A stretch of 44,070 nucleotides of DNA from Streptomyces sp. SID486 (GCF_009865385.1 NZ_WWJT01000372.1:1-44070); one strand, 5' to 3'; shown: positions 16,830-25,355, numbered from the stretch's first letter. Numbers and translations: made by a program. The notes: generated by a model from the letters alone, not told the origin.

Positions 16830-17561
16830 CTACGCCTGCACCAGGGGCTCGCGGGTGAACAGGGACCCCAGCGTGGGCGCGTTCACCCGCCGGTCGGCGA
16901 GCCTGAGCCCCTCCCACACCGTGACCTGGTTGGCCGTGAGCACCGGCTTGGACAGCGCCTTCTCCAGCAGCCCGAGGTGCGCGGCCGTGTGCAGCGCCGT
17001 GTCCGGCAGCAGCACGGCCTGTGCGTCGGAGGCGTCCGCGGCCCGGGCCAGCGCCAGCACCTCCTCCTCCCCCCAGGTGCCGACCTCGGCCGCGGTGACG
17101 ATCCCGGAGGACCGGGTGCCGGCCACCTCCAGGCCGCCGGCCCGCAGGAAGTCGGCGAACAGCGCGGCGACGTCCTCGGGGTAGGTGGCGCCGACGGCGA
17201 CCCGCCGTACGCCCAGCTCCCGGGCCGCGTGGACGAAGGCGAAGGAGGTCGAGGAGGCCGGCATCCCGGCCAGCCGGGCCAGGGTCCGCACCTGCTCCTG
17301 CGCGCCCTCCCAGCCGTGCACGAAGCCGCCGCTGGTGCACGCCCACACCACCGTGTCGGCCCCGGTCAGCCGCAGTCCCTCCACACCCGCGGCGAGCCGC
17401 TCGGCCGAGCCCATCTCGCGCAGCGCGTCCACCCGGTGCGCGTCCTCGCCGATGTCGGTGTGGATCAGGTCCAGTCGGATGTCACTGCCCAGGAGCTGCT
17501 CGATGCGCGGATAGTCGTCCTCGGCGGAGTGGCCCGGGTAGAGGAATCCGAGTGCGGTCAT
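16830..17561 (-). CDS. Maleate isomerase/Asp-Glu racemase-like protein (EutA-type) lacking the second cysteine
   Basis: 243 residues, ATG 17561, overlapping the upstream gene's stop as ATGA. The fold family is that of maleate cis-trans isomerase, Asp/Glu racemase and arylmalonate decarboxylase. The first catalytic cysteine is present in VVWACTSGGF (Cys75). At the place of the second (FLSCTN in its neighbour) this protein reads LLPDTALHT, so the two-cysteine mechanism is not possible. It could act as a decarboxylase-like or non-racemising enzyme, or pair with the neighbour. The family contains EutA of ectoine-utilisation clusters, which fits the ectoine-type importer nearby; the substrate remains unknown. 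Confidence 0.8.
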   Translation of the reverse strand: MTALGFLYPGHSAEDDYPRIEQLLGSDIRLDLIHTDIGEDAHRVDALREMGSAERLAAGVEGLRLTGADTVVWACTSGGFVHGWEGAQEQVRTLARLAGMPASSTSFAFVHAARELGVRRVAVGATYPEDVAALFADFLRAGGLEVAGTRSSGIVTAAEVGTWGEEEVLALARAADASDAQAVLLPDTALHTAAHLGLLEKALSKPVLTANQVTVWEGLRLADRRVNAPTLGSLFTREPLVQA

Positions 17562-18343
17562 GTCCAGCCTTCCTGCTGTTCTTCGGGCAGTACGGGCCGT
17601 ACCCGCGCGGCATCGTCCAGCAGCGCCTGATAGGGCCCCACGGCCCGGGTACCCAGCCGGCGCAGCGCCGCCCACATCGTGACCTGGTTGGCCGAGAGCA
17701 CCGGCATCCGCAGCTCGGCCTCCAGCTGCGGGATGACGTCGTAGGTGGGGAGGTTGGTGCAGGACAGGAAGAGCGCGTCGGCGGTGCCCGGCCGGGCCGC
17801 GCGGCGCGCCATGGCGACGACGTCCCGGTACGGCACCCGCCAGATGTGGCGGGTCAGTCCCATCCAGGCGCAGCCGGTGACCCGGGCGCCGGCCTCGGCG
17901 ATGTACTCCTGGAGCGCCCGGGTGACGGACACGGTGTACGGGGTGACCAGCGCGACCCGCCGGGCGCCCAGCTCCGCCAGCGCCTCCAGCAGCGCTCCCG
18001 AGGTGGTCAGCGCGGGCAGGGCGCCGGCCAGGCTGAGCGCCGCGCACATGGCGCGCTCGCCGGCGACGCCGTCGACGAAGCTGCCGGAGGTGCAGGCGTA
18101 GGCGACGACCTGGGGGGAGACGGCGGTCAGGGCCCGGACCGCCTCGCCGAGGGTCTCGTGCTCACTGACCAGCCGGGCCAGGTCCAGGCTCACCTCGACC
18201 GGCACGAACGGGGTCCGGGTCAGATGCAGGGAGACGTCGTCGGGCACCCAGCGCCACAGCTCGCGGTCCAGGGCGAAGTCGAAGGGAGCCACCACGCCGA
18301 CACCGCGCTGGGGGCGGGGACCGCCGAGAAAGGAGACGTCCAT
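17558..18343 (-). CDS. Maleate isomerase/Asp-Glu racemase-like protein with both cysteines (EutA-type)
   Basis: 261 residues from ATG 18343 (GTG 18361 would add six). Both family cysteines are present: VAYACTSGSFV (Cys84) and LFLSCTNLPTYDV (Cys195). This is the arrangement of maleate cis-trans isomerases and the related ectoine-cluster protein EutA. It is first of a two-gene operon with a paralogue and is divergent from the dehydrogenase gene; a good TTGACC-17-TACCTT promoter lies at 18409-18437. The expected reaction is isomerisation or racemisation of a small dicarboxylic acid next to a carboxylate; the substrate is an inference from the surrounding transporter and amidase. Confidence 0.85.
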   Translation of the reverse strand: MDVSFLGGPRPQRGVGVVAPFDFALDRELWRWVPDDVSLHLTRTPFVPVEVSLDLARLVSEHETLGEAVRALTAVSPQVVAYACTSGSFVDGVAGERAMCAALSLAGALPALTTSGALLEALAELGARRVALVTPYTVSVTRALQEYIAEAGARVTGCAWMGLTRHIWRVPYRDVVAMARRAARPGTADALFLSCTNLPTYDVIPQLEAELRMPVLSANQVTMWAALRRLGTRAVGPYQALLDDAARVRPVLPEEQQEGWT

Positions 18344-18402
18344 GGCTGGCACCGGCCTCACGCTGGGAGACGAGTGGGCAACGGATCGTGGGTACGCCCG
18401 TG

Positions 18403-18437
18403 TTGACGAAGGTAGGTTCGGGTGCGAGCGTGGTCAA
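18403..18437. promoter_or_regulatory. Overlapping divergent promoters
   Basis: On the minus strand TTGACC (complement of 18432-18437), a 17-base spacer and TACCTT (complement of 18409-18414) drive the isomerase pair. On the plus strand a TTGACG box at 18403-18408 could be the -35 for the dehydrogenase, although its -10 is poor. The two boxes form a TTGAC/GTCAA inverted pair. Confidence 0.5.
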
Positions 18438-18470
18438 TCCGCGCATGTCAGACGCCGGGAGTCGCCCCGC

Positions 18471-19424
18471 ATGACGCCGACACCGCCCACTGTCCTGGTC
18501 CTCGACGCCGATCCGCCGCCCCGGCTCGGCCGGCTCACCGGCCGTGCGCGGATCGTGCGCACGGACGCGGCGCACCTGGCCGAACGGCTGCCCACCGCGG
18601 ACGTGCTGCTGGTGTGGGACTTCACCTCGCACGCGGTGCGCCGGGCGTGGCCGGGCGGCGGGCCGAGGCCGCGCTGGGTGCACACGGCGAGCGCGGGCGT
18701 GGACCATCTGATGTGCCCGGAGCTGGCCGCCTCGGACACGGTGGTCACCAACGCGCGCGGCATCTTCGACCAGCCGATCGCCGAGTACGTCGCGGCCCTC
18801 GTGCTGGCCGTCGCCAAGGACCTGCCGCGCACGCTGGAGTACCAGCGGGAGCGGAGCTGGCGGCACCGGGAGACCCGCCGGGTGGCGGGCACGCGCGCGT
18901 GCGTGGTCGGCTCGGGTCCGATCGGCCGGGCGATCGTCCGGGCGCTGAAGGCGCTGGGCGTGACGACGGCGCTGGTCGGGCGGGTGTCGCGGACCGGGGT
19001 GCACGGGCCGGCCGACCTGGACCGGCTGATCTCCCGCGCGGACTGGGTGATCGCGGCGGCGCCGCTGACCGAGCAGACGTACCGCATGTTCGACAGCCAC
19101 CGGTTCGGCGTGATGCAGCCGTCGGCGTTCTTCGTGAACGTCGGCCGGGGCGGCCTGGTCGACGAGGAGGCCCTCGCCCTGGCGCTGACCCGGCGCTGGA
19201 TCGCGGGTGCGGCCCTGGACGTGTTCGACGCCGAACCCCTGCCGGCCGACAGCCCGTTGTGGGCGCTGCCCGATCTGATCGTGTCCCCGCACATGAGCGG
19301 GGACACGGTCGGCTGGCGGGACGAACTGGGCGCTCAGTTCGTGGAGTTGTACGAGCGGTGGGCGGTGGGCAGGTCTCTGCCGAACGTGGTCGACAAGACA
19401 CGTGGATACGTACCCGGTCACTGA
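18471..19424 (+). CDS. D-2-hydroxyacid dehydrogenase
   Basis: 317 residues, ATG 18471. The NAD-binding site is VVGSGPIGRAIVRAL (about residues 145-159). The catalytic triad is present: Arg in NVGRGGLVDE, Glu in FDAEPLP and His in VSPHMSG. The order and spacing match D-isomer-specific 2-hydroxyacid dehydrogenases of the GyaR/SerA group. It would reduce or oxidise a 2-keto/2-hydroxy acid. It lies 14 bases before the amidase gene, in one operon with it, and is divergent from the isomerase pair, so it probably handles an acid intermediate of that pathway. Confidence 0.9.
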   Translation: MTPTPPTVLVLDADPPPRLGRLTGRARIVRTDAAHLAERLPTADVLLVWDFTSHAVRRAWPGGGPRPRWVHTASAGVDHLMCPELAASDTVVTNARGIFDQPIAEYVAALVLAVAKDLPRTLEYQRERSWRHRETRRVAGTRACVVGSGPIGRAIVRALKALGVTTALVGRVSRTGVHGPADLDRLISRADWVIAAAPLTEQTYRMFDSHRFGVMQPSAFFVNVGRGGLVDEEALALALTRRWIAGAALDVFDAEPLPADSPLWALPDLIVSPHMSGDTVGWRDELGAQFVELYERWAVGRSLPNVVDKTRGYVPGH

Positions 19425-19438
19425 CCCCTGGAGGGTGC

Positions 19439-20845
19439 ATGCAGCTCACCGACCTGACCGCCGGCCGGCTCCTCGACGGTTACCGCAAGGGCGAGTTCAG
19501 CCCGGTGGAGGTGACCGAGCAGGCGCTGGAGCGGGCTCGGGAGAGCCGGCCGGAGGTGAACGCGTTCGTGCGGCTCACCGAGGAGGACGCGCTCGCCCGG
19601 GCCCGGGAGTCGCAGGCGCGCTGGCGGCGCGGTGAGCCGGCCGGACTGGTCGACGGGGTGCCGGTGACGGTCAAGGACATCCTGCTGCTGCGCGGCCACC
19701 CCACCCTGCGCGGCTCCACCACCGTTTCCGAGCAGGGCGACTGGGACGAGGACGCGCCCCCGGTGGCCCGGCTGCGCGAGCACGGGGCGGTGTTCCTCGG
19801 CAAGACGACGACGCCCGAGTACGGCTGGAAGGGCGTCACCGACTCCCCGCTGACCGGCGTCACCCGCAACCCGCACGACCCCACCCGTACCGCGGGCGGC
19901 TCCAGCGGCGGCAGCGCGGCGGCCGTGGCCCTCGGCGCGGGCCCGCTGTCGCTGGGCACGGACGGCGGCGGCAGCATCCGCATCCCGGCGGCGTTCTGCG
20001 GGGTGTTCGGGCTGAAGCCGACGTACGGCAGGGTGCCGCTGTATCCGGCGAGCGCGTTCGGCACGCTGTCGCACACGGGCCCGATGACCCGGGACGCGGC
20101 GGACGCCGCTCTGCTGCTGGACGTGATCGGCACGCCCGACCCGCGGGACTGGTCGGCGCTGCCGGCCGCGCCTGGCTCCTTCACCGAGGCGTTGCGGGGC
20201 GGGGTGCGGGGGCTGCGGGTGGCGTACTCGCCGTCGCTCGGCGGCCAGGTGGCGGTCCGGCCGGCGGTGGCCGCGGCGGTACGGCGGGCGGTGACCGCCC
20301 TCGCCGGTCTCGGGGCCTACGTCGAGGAGGCCGACCCCGACTTCAGCGACCCGGTGGAGGCGTTCCACACCCTGTGGTTCACCGGCGCGGCCCGGCTGAC
20401 CCAGGGCTTCCCGGCGCACCGCCGGCAGCGGCTGGATCCGGGTCTGCGGGAGATCTGCGCGCAGGGCGCCCGGATGAGCGCGCTGGACTACCTGGCCGCG
20501 GTGGACGTCCGGATGCGCCTCGGGCGGCGGATGGGACTCTTCCACGAGCGGTACGACCTGCTGGTGACGCCGACGGTGCCGGTGACGGCGTTCGAGGCGG
20601 GCCGGGAGGTGCCGGCGGGGTCCGCGCACCGGCGCTGGACGGGGTGGACGCCGTTCACGTACCCCTTCAACCTGACCCAGCAGCCGGCGGCGAGCGTCCC
20701 CGTGGGGCTGGACGGGGAGGGGCTGCCGGTGGGCATGCAGATCGTCGCCGCCCGGCACCGGGACGACCTGGTGCTGCGGGCGGCGCACGCCCTGTACGAG
20801 ACCGGCCTGCCCCTGACCGGGACGGTCAGGCCCGCCGGAAGCTGA
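19439..20845 (+). CDS. Amidase (amidase-signature family)
   Basis: 468 residues, ATG 19439 behind GGAGGG. The Ser-cisSer-Lys triad is intact: Lys in PVTVKDILL (about residue 79), cis-Ser in RTAGGSSGGSAAAVALG (about 152) and the nucleophile Ser in LGTDGGGSIRIPAAF. The C-terminal SVPVGLDGEGLPVGMQIVA is typical. Members hydrolyse amides to acid and ammonia. No signal peptide is present, so it works in the cytoplasm on an imported compound. The 3' end overlaps the convergent DUF3830 gene by 20 bases. Confidence 0.92.
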   Translation: MQLTDLTAGRLLDGYRKGEFSPVEVTEQALERARESRPEVNAFVRLTEEDALARARESQARWRRGEPAGLVDGVPVTVKDILLLRGHPTLRGSTTVSEQGDWDEDAPPVARLREHGAVFLGKTTTPEYGWKGVTDSPLTGVTRNPHDPTRTAGGSSGGSAAAVALGAGPLSLGTDGGGSIRIPAAFCGVFGLKPTYGRVPLYPASAFGTLSHTGPMTRDAADAALLLDVIGTPDPRDWSALPAAPGSFTEALRGGVRGLRVAYSPSLGGQVAVRPAVAAAVRRAVTALAGLGAYVEEADPDFSDPVEAFHTLWFTGAARLTQGFPAHRRQRLDPGLREICAQGARMSALDYLAAVDVRMRLGRRMGLFHERYDLLVTPTVPVTAFEAGREVPAGSAHRRWTGWTPFTYPFNLTQQPAASVPVGLDGEGLPVGMQIVAARHRDDLVLRAAHALYETGLPLTGTVRPAGS

Positions 20846-21320
20846 GCCGCTCGCCCGCCGCCCCCGTCCGCCACAGGTCGTTGCACGCCTCGGCCATCCG
20901 GTCGAGGCCGTCGGTGACCTGACCCCAGACGATGCCCGGCACCCAGCCGACGTCGCCGTTGAGGAGCAGGTTGTTGCGCTCGTAGAACAGGGCGAGGTCG
21001 ACCACCGTGGCGCTCGGGCGGACCTCGCGGTCGTAGCCGTAGGCGGGTGAGCCCAGTTCGGTGCCGGTGAAGGAGAAGTAACAGAGATCGCCGGGAATCG
21101 GAGTGACCGTCGGGTTCTCCAGTGGGGGTTCCGTGGAGGCGAACGGCGGGAAGAGGGCGTAGATCTCGTTGCGCGCGTACTTGGCGTGGTAGACGTCCCC
21201 CGAGAGCGGCAGTGCCTCCCACACTGCCGCGCAGGTCAGGGGCGCGCGGTCGTCCAGCAGTCGTACCGTGCAGTGCGCGTCCCGCAGTTCGAGCGAGACG
21301 GTGACGAATCGATCGGCCAT
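20826..21320 (-). CDS. DUF3830 family protein (cyclophilin-like fold)
   Basis: 164 residues, ATG 21320. Segments LRDAHCTVRLLDDRAPLTCA, HAKYARNEIY, IPGDLCYFSF and LALFYERNNLLLNGDVG (seen as separate stretches) mark DUF3830, a family with a cyclophilin-like barrel often found beside Asp/Glu racemase and amidase or hydantoinase genes. No enzyme activity is established for it. It is transcribed toward the amidase and divergent from ehuB with only 47 bases between start codons, so the two promoters must overlap. No good ribosome site is seen. Confidence 0.8.
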   Translation of the reverse strand: MADRFVTVSLELRDAHCTVRLLDDRAPLTCAAVWEALPLSGDVYHAKYARNEIYALFPPFASTEPPLENPTVTPIPGDLCYFSFTGTELGSPAYGYDREVRPSATVVDLALFYERNNLLLNGDVGWVPGIVWGQVTDGLDRMAEACNDLWRTGAAGERLSFRRA

Positions 21321-21367
21321 GACAACCAGGGTGCATAGCCCGGATGCGCTTGGGTAGCCGCGCGGCC

Positions 21368-22291
21368 ATGGCTCCACCACTTGGGAACGACCTGCACACG
21401 GTACGGACGGAACACAGACACACCCGGCGCTCGCTGCTCGCGGGTCTCGCCGCGTTCGGCGCCGCGGGCGCGCTGGGCGCCACGGGCTGCACGCGGGTGG
21501 CGTCGTCCGGCAAGAACGGCGGCGACCTGCTGGACCGGCTGCGTGCCCAGGGTGTCGTACGCCTCGGGATCGCAGGTGAGATTCCCTTCGGCTACATCGA
21601 CAGGGACGGGAACCTGACCGGGGAGGCGCCCGAGCTGGCGAGGGTGATCTTCAAGCGGCTGGGGGTGGACCGGGTCCAGCCGGTGCCGACCGAGTTCGGC
21701 TCGCTGATCCCGGGCCTGAACGCGCAGCAGTTCGACGTGGTGGCAGCGGGGATGTACGTCACCCCGGACCGCTGCGAGCAGGTGATCTTCGCGGATCCCG
21801 ACTACCGGATGCCCGACGCCTTCGTCGTCCGCAAGGGCAACCCGCTGGGGCTGCACACCTACGCGGACGCGCTACGCCGGCACGCCAAGATCGCCACCGG
21901 TACGGGGTACGCGCAGATCCAGCACGCCGTGGAGGCGGGCTTCAAGGAGAGCGACCTCGTCATCGTCCCCGACCAGGTCGCCGGGCTGAACGCGGTGGAG
22001 TCGGGGCGGGTCGACCTGTTCACGGGCACCGCCGTCACCGTCCGGCTCGTCGCGCGGGGTTCCGCCAAGGCCGAGTCGACCAAGCCGTTCGTGGCGCTCG
22101 TCGACGGCAAACCGAAGGCGGACGGCGGCGCGTTCGCGTTCCGGCCGACGGAGACCCGGCTCAGGGACGCCTTCAACGCCGAGCTGCACAAGCTGCGCCG
22201 CAGCGGGGAGCTGTACCGGATCGTCCGGCCCTTCGGTTTCACCCGGGCCGAGATGACGACCCTGACCGCGAAGGAGTTGTGCGGCTCATGA
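21368..22291 (+). CDS. ehuB: Ectoine/hydroxyectoine-type ABC importer, binding lipoprotein EhuB
   Basis: 307 residues, ATG 21368. A Tat-like signal (HTRRSLLAG) and a lipobox-like end (GATGC, Cys41) mean it is exported and lipid-anchored. The mature part is a family 3 solute-binding protein with the EhuB-like runs GEIPFGYIDRDGNLTGEAPE, TEFGSLIPGL and DVVAAGMYVTPDRCEQV, close to the EhuB pattern as I remember it. Ectoine specificity depends on aromatic residues I cannot place with certainty, and the neighbouring catabolic genes are not the usual ectoine hydrolases, so another amide or amino acid may be the ligand. The stop overlaps ehuC (ATGA). Confidence 0.8.
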   Translation: MAPPLGNDLHTVRTEHRHTRRSLLAGLAAFGAAGALGATGCTRVASSGKNGGDLLDRLRAQGVVRLGIAGEIPFGYIDRDGNLTGEAPELARVIFKRLGVDRVQPVPTEFGSLIPGLNAQQFDVVAAGMYVTPDRCEQVIFADPDYRMPDAFVVRKGNPLGLHTYADALRRHAKIATGTGYAQIQHAVEAGFKESDLVIVPDQVAGLNAVESGRVDLFTGTAVTVRLVARGSAKAESTKPFVALVDGKPKADGGAFAFRPTETRLRDAFNAELHKLRRSGELYRIVRPFGFTRAEMTTLTAKELCGS

Positions 22292-22935
22292 CCCGGGGAC
22301 TCTGGGCCCATGTCCTGCAGGGCATAGGCACCACACTCCAACTACTGGTGTACAGCGCGCTGCTCGCCGTCGCCGTGTCCTTCGTCGCCGGTGCCGCGCG
22401 CACCCACCGGTCCCGGCTGGTCCGCTTCGTCGCGGCCTTCTACACCGAGGTGTTCCGCGGCATCTCGGCGCTGGTGATGATCTTCTGGGTGTTCTTCGTG
22501 CTGCCGGTCGCCTTCGGCTGGCAGCTGGTGCCGATGTGGGCCGGCACGCTCGCGCTGGGCCTCACCTACGGTGCCTACGGCGCGGAGATCGTGCGCGGCG
22601 CCCTGAAGGCGGTGGACCCGGCACAGCGGGAGGGCGGCATCGCGCTCGGCTTCTCGCCCTTCCAGCGGCTGCGGCTGATCCTGCTGCCGCAGGCGGTGCC
22701 GGAGATGATCCCGTCCTTCTCGAACCTGCTGGTGGAGCTGCTCAAGGGCACCGCGCTGGTGTCCATCACGGGCATGGGTGACCTGGCGTTCAGCGGCAAC
22801 CTGGTGCGCCTGGCCCTCCAGAAGAGCGGCGAGATCTACTCGTACCTGCTGCTGATCTATTTCGTGATCGCGTTCGCGCTCACCCGCGGCATGCGGGGCC
22901 TGGAGCGCCGGCTGAAGGCAGGGGTGGCCCGATGA
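22288..22935 (+). CDS. ehuC: ABC importer permease EhuC
   Basis: 215 residues, ATG 22288 overlapping the ehuB stop, with AAGGAG inside ehuB. About five membrane segments of the HisM/GlnP-type amino acid permease are seen. The conserved EAA loop that touches the ATPase is EGGIALGFSPFQRLRLILLP near residue 113-132. It would form the channel with EhuD. Naming follows EhuB and gene order. Confidence 0.85.
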   Translation: MTRGLWAHVLQGIGTTLQLLVYSALLAVAVSFVAGAARTHRSRLVRFVAAFYTEVFRGISALVMIFWVFFVLPVAFGWQLVPMWAGTLALGLTYGAYGAEIVRGALKAVDPAQREGGIALGFSPFQRLRLILLPQAVPEMIPSFSNLLVELLKGTALVSITGMGDLAFSGNLVRLALQKSGEIYSYLLLIYFVIAFALTRGMRGLERRLKAGVAR

Positions 22936-23582
22936 CCTGGGACTGGGGAGCCGTCACCGACTTCATGCCCTACTTCTGGAAGGGCCTGGTCGTCACCCTG
23001 GAGGCGCTGGCCCTGGGGTCGCTGATCGCGTTCGCGCTGGGACTGGTGTGGACCCTGCTGATGCGCGCACCCACCCGGTGGGTGCGCTGGCCGGTGGGGG
23101 TCTTCACGGAGTTCGTGCGGGACACCCCGCTGCTGGTGCAGCTGTTCTTCCTGTTCTACGTGCTGCCCGAGGCGGGGGTGACCCTGTCCCCGCTGGCCAC
23201 CGGTGTCATCGGGCTCGGGCTGCACTACTCGACGTACACGATGCAGGTCTACCGGGCCGGTATAGAGGCGGTGCCGGCGGGCCAGTGGGAGGCCGCAACC
23301 GCGCTGAGCCTGCCGACGGGGCGCACCTGGACGGCGGTGATCCTGCCGCAGGCGCTGCGCCGGGTGGTGCCGCCGCTCGGCAACTACGTCATCTCGATGC
23401 TGAAGGACACGCCGTTGCTGATGACGATCGGCGTGCTGGAGATGCTGGGCCGCGCGCGGCTCGTCTCCCAGCAGCACTTCCAGTTCACCGAGCCCCTGAC
23501 GGTGATCGGGGTCGCCTTCATCGTCGTCTCGTACCTGGCCTCCCTTCTTCTGCGCACCCTGGAGCGACGTCTTGTCCGTTGA
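22932..23582 (+). CDS. ehuD: ABC importer permease EhuD
   Basis: 216 residues, ATG 22932 overlapping the ehuC stop by four bases. It has several membrane segments, RDTPLLVQLFFLFYVLP typical of polar amino acid permeases, and an EAA loop WEAATALSLPTGRTWTAVIL. It is the second half of the membrane channel with EhuC. Its 3' end overlaps ehuA by 11 bases. Confidence 0.87.
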   Translation: MTWDWGAVTDFMPYFWKGLVVTLEALALGSLIAFALGLVWTLLMRAPTRWVRWPVGVFTEFVRDTPLLVQLFFLFYVLPEAGVTLSPLATGVIGLGLHYSTYTMQVYRAGIEAVPAGQWEAATALSLPTGRTWTAVILPQALRRVVPPLGNYVISMLKDTPLLMTIGVLEMLGRARLVSQQHFQFTEPLTVIGVAFIVVSYLASLLLRTLERRLVR

Positions 23583-24357
23583 GACCAGCAAGCAGCCGGC
23601 CGTGTCCGGCACCGCTTCGCCGACCGAGCTGATACGCCTGGAGGGCGTGACCAAGCGGTTCGGCGACAACACCGTCCTCGACGGCCTCGACCTGTCGGTG
23701 GACACCGGCCGGCACGTCACCCTGATCGGGCCGTCCGGCTCCGGCAAGACCACGATCCTGCGGCTGCTGATGACCCTGGCCAAGCCGGACGCGGGCACGA
23801 TCACCGTGGACGGGCAGCGGCTGTTCCCGGCGCCGGAGAAGGAGGTCCGGGAGGTCCGCAAGAAGATCGGGATGGTGTTCCAGCAGTTCAACCTGTTCCC
23901 GAACATGTCGGTGCTGCGCAACCTCACCGAGGCCCCGGTGCGCGTGCTCGGCCTGTCGAAGGACGAGGCGGAGGAGCGGGCCCGGGAGCTGCTGGACCTG
24001 GTGGGCCTGGCCGACAAGTGCGACGCCCGGCCGACCCGGCTGTCCGGCGGCCAGCAGCAGCGGGTGGCCGTCGCCCGGGCGCTGGCGATGCGGCCCCAGG
24101 TGCTGCTGCTGGACGAGGTGACCTCCGCGCTCGACCCGGAGCTGGTCGCCGGCGTGCTGGACCTGCTCCGGGACATCGCGCGCAGCACCGACATCACGAT
24201 GCTGTGCGTGACCCACGAGATGGGTTTCGCCCGGGACATCTCCGACCAGGTGCTGATGTTCGACGCGGGACGGGTCATCGAGGCGGGGCCGCCGGAGAAG
24301 ATCTTCGGTGATCCGGAGCAGGAGCGCACCCGGGACTTCATCAGCGCCGTGCTGTGA
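23572..24357 (+). CDS. ehuA: ABC importer ATP-binding protein EhuA
   Basis: 261 residues from TTG 23572, with GGAGCGA nine bases upstream. All ABC ATPase motifs are present: GPSGSGKTT (Walker A), Q-loop VFQQFN, signature LSGGQQQR, LLLDEVTSALDPE (Walker B and D-loop) and CVTHEM (H-loop His). It belongs to the polar amino acid importer class (GlnQ-like). It is last in ehuBCDA; a long inverted repeat follows at 24396. Confidence 0.9.
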   Translation: MSVETSKQPAVSGTASPTELIRLEGVTKRFGDNTVLDGLDLSVDTGRHVTLIGPSGSGKTTILRLLMTLAKPDAGTITVDGQRLFPAPEKEVREVRKKIGMVFQQFNLFPNMSVLRNLTEAPVRVLGLSKDEAEERARELLDLVGLADKCDARPTRLSGGQQQRVAVARALAMRPQVLLLDEVTSALDPELVAGVLDLLRDIARSTDITMLCVTHEMGFARDISDQVLMFDAGRVIEAGPPEKIFGDPEQERTRDFISAVL

Positions 24358-24395
24358 TCGCTCCGGCGGGCCGGAGGGGAAGGGCCGAGGTCCGG

Positions 24396-24428
24396 CCGCT
24401 GGCTCATGCCTCTGGCATGTGCCAGCGG
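24396..24428. terminator. Long inverted repeat after ehuA
   Basis: CCGCTGGC-t-CATGCC-tct-GGCATG-t-GCCAGCGG: 14 paired bases with one T-T mismatch. It lies 39 bases after the ehuA stop and 127 bases before the IclR start. It most likely ends the ehu transcript, but could also be an operator for the regulator. Confidence 0.65.
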
Positions 24429-24554
24429 ATCTCCGCCGCAGTTGGGGGCCGAGTGCGCGGTGCGTAATCTCGCCTTCCCCCTGCCTCCGGCACCTTCCCG
24501 GCGGCTATCGTGGAGAGGATCCGCCGACCCGGATCGCGGCCGAGGGGGACCTGC

Positions 24555-25307
24555 ATGAGGATCGAGCCGACCGCCCCGTACCACTCCGCCCAGGACGCGC
24601 TGCGCGTGCTGGAGACCGTGGCCCGGCACTCCGCCGGCGTCACCGTCACCGAGCTGGCCCGCCGTACCGGTCTCGGCCCCGAGCGCCTCACCGCCCTGCT
24701 GCTGATGCTGCGCCGCGAGGGCTACGTCGAGCAGATTACCGACGGGGCGTACGTCACCGGCGACACCCTGCGCCGGCTCACCTCGGCGCACGACCGGGAG
24801 CGGGCGCTGCGCGACAAGCTCCAGCAGACCCTGGACCGGCTGCGCGACTCCGTCGGCGCGGCCGTCTACATGAGCCGGTACGTCGACGGCGAGGTCCGGG
24901 TCACCCAGTACGCCGCCGGTCCGGCCACCCCGGCGGTCAACGAGTGGGTGGACTTCCGCTGCTCCGCCCACGCCACGGCGGTCGGCAAGAGCCTGCTGAC
25001 CCAGCTGGACCACAACGGCCGCCGCGACCACCTCGCCCGGCACAAGATGGCCCGCCTCACCTCGCGCACCATCACCAGCGACAAGCTGCTGCTGTCCCGC
25101 CTGGAGTCGCAGCCGCCGACGGTGCCGGTGCTCGACCTGCAGGAGTACGCGGTGGGTACCGTCTGCGCGGCCGTACCGATCACCGCGGGCTCCTCGGTCG
25201 GCTGCCTCGCCCTGTCCCTGCCGGTGGCGGACGCGCACCGGCTGAAGCAGGCCGCGGACACGCTGAACCGCAGCGCGGCGCCGGTCCTGCTGTCGCTGAC
25301 GCTGTAG
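24555..25307 (+). CDS. IclR-family transcriptional regulator
   Basis: 250 residues, ATG 24555 behind GAGGGGGA. The N-terminal winged helix-turn-helix is at about residues 12-62 (a VTVTELARRTGLGPERLTAL segment, then REGYVEQ), followed by the IclR ligand domain (WVDFRCSAHATAVGKSLL, QEYAVGTVCAAVPIT). Such proteins sense small acids or catabolic intermediates. Placed right after ehuBCDA and near the isomerase/amidase genes, it is the likely regulator of the whole cluster; the long palindrome at 24396 and the short ehuB/DUF3830 divergent region are places to look for its operator. Confidence 0.9.
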   Translation: MRIEPTAPYHSAQDALRVLETVARHSAGVTVTELARRTGLGPERLTALLLMLRREGYVEQITDGAYVTGDTLRRLTSAHDRERALRDKLQQTLDRLRDSVGAAVYMSRYVDGEVRVTQYAAGPATPAVNEWVDFRCSAHATAVGKSLLTQLDHNGRRDHLARHKMARLTSRTITSDKLLLSRLESQPPTVPVLDLQEYAVGTVCAAVPITAGSSVGCLALSLPVADAHRLKQAADTLNRSAAPVLLSLTL

Positions 25308-25320
25308 GCGCCACCCGGAG

Positions 25321-25355
25321 GGTGGTCACGAGCACCCCGTGGGACCAGGTAGTAT
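25321..25355 (+). promoter_or_regulatory. tRNA-Lys copy 2 promoter
   Basis: GGTGGTC at 25321 and TAGTAT at 25350-25355, within a block (GAGCACCCC, then GGTAG and TTTTCT) that is repeated at the same spacing before the third tRNA copy at 31591. The conservation between the two loci marks it as the promoter. The leader to the tRNA is about 50 bases. Confidence 0.6.
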
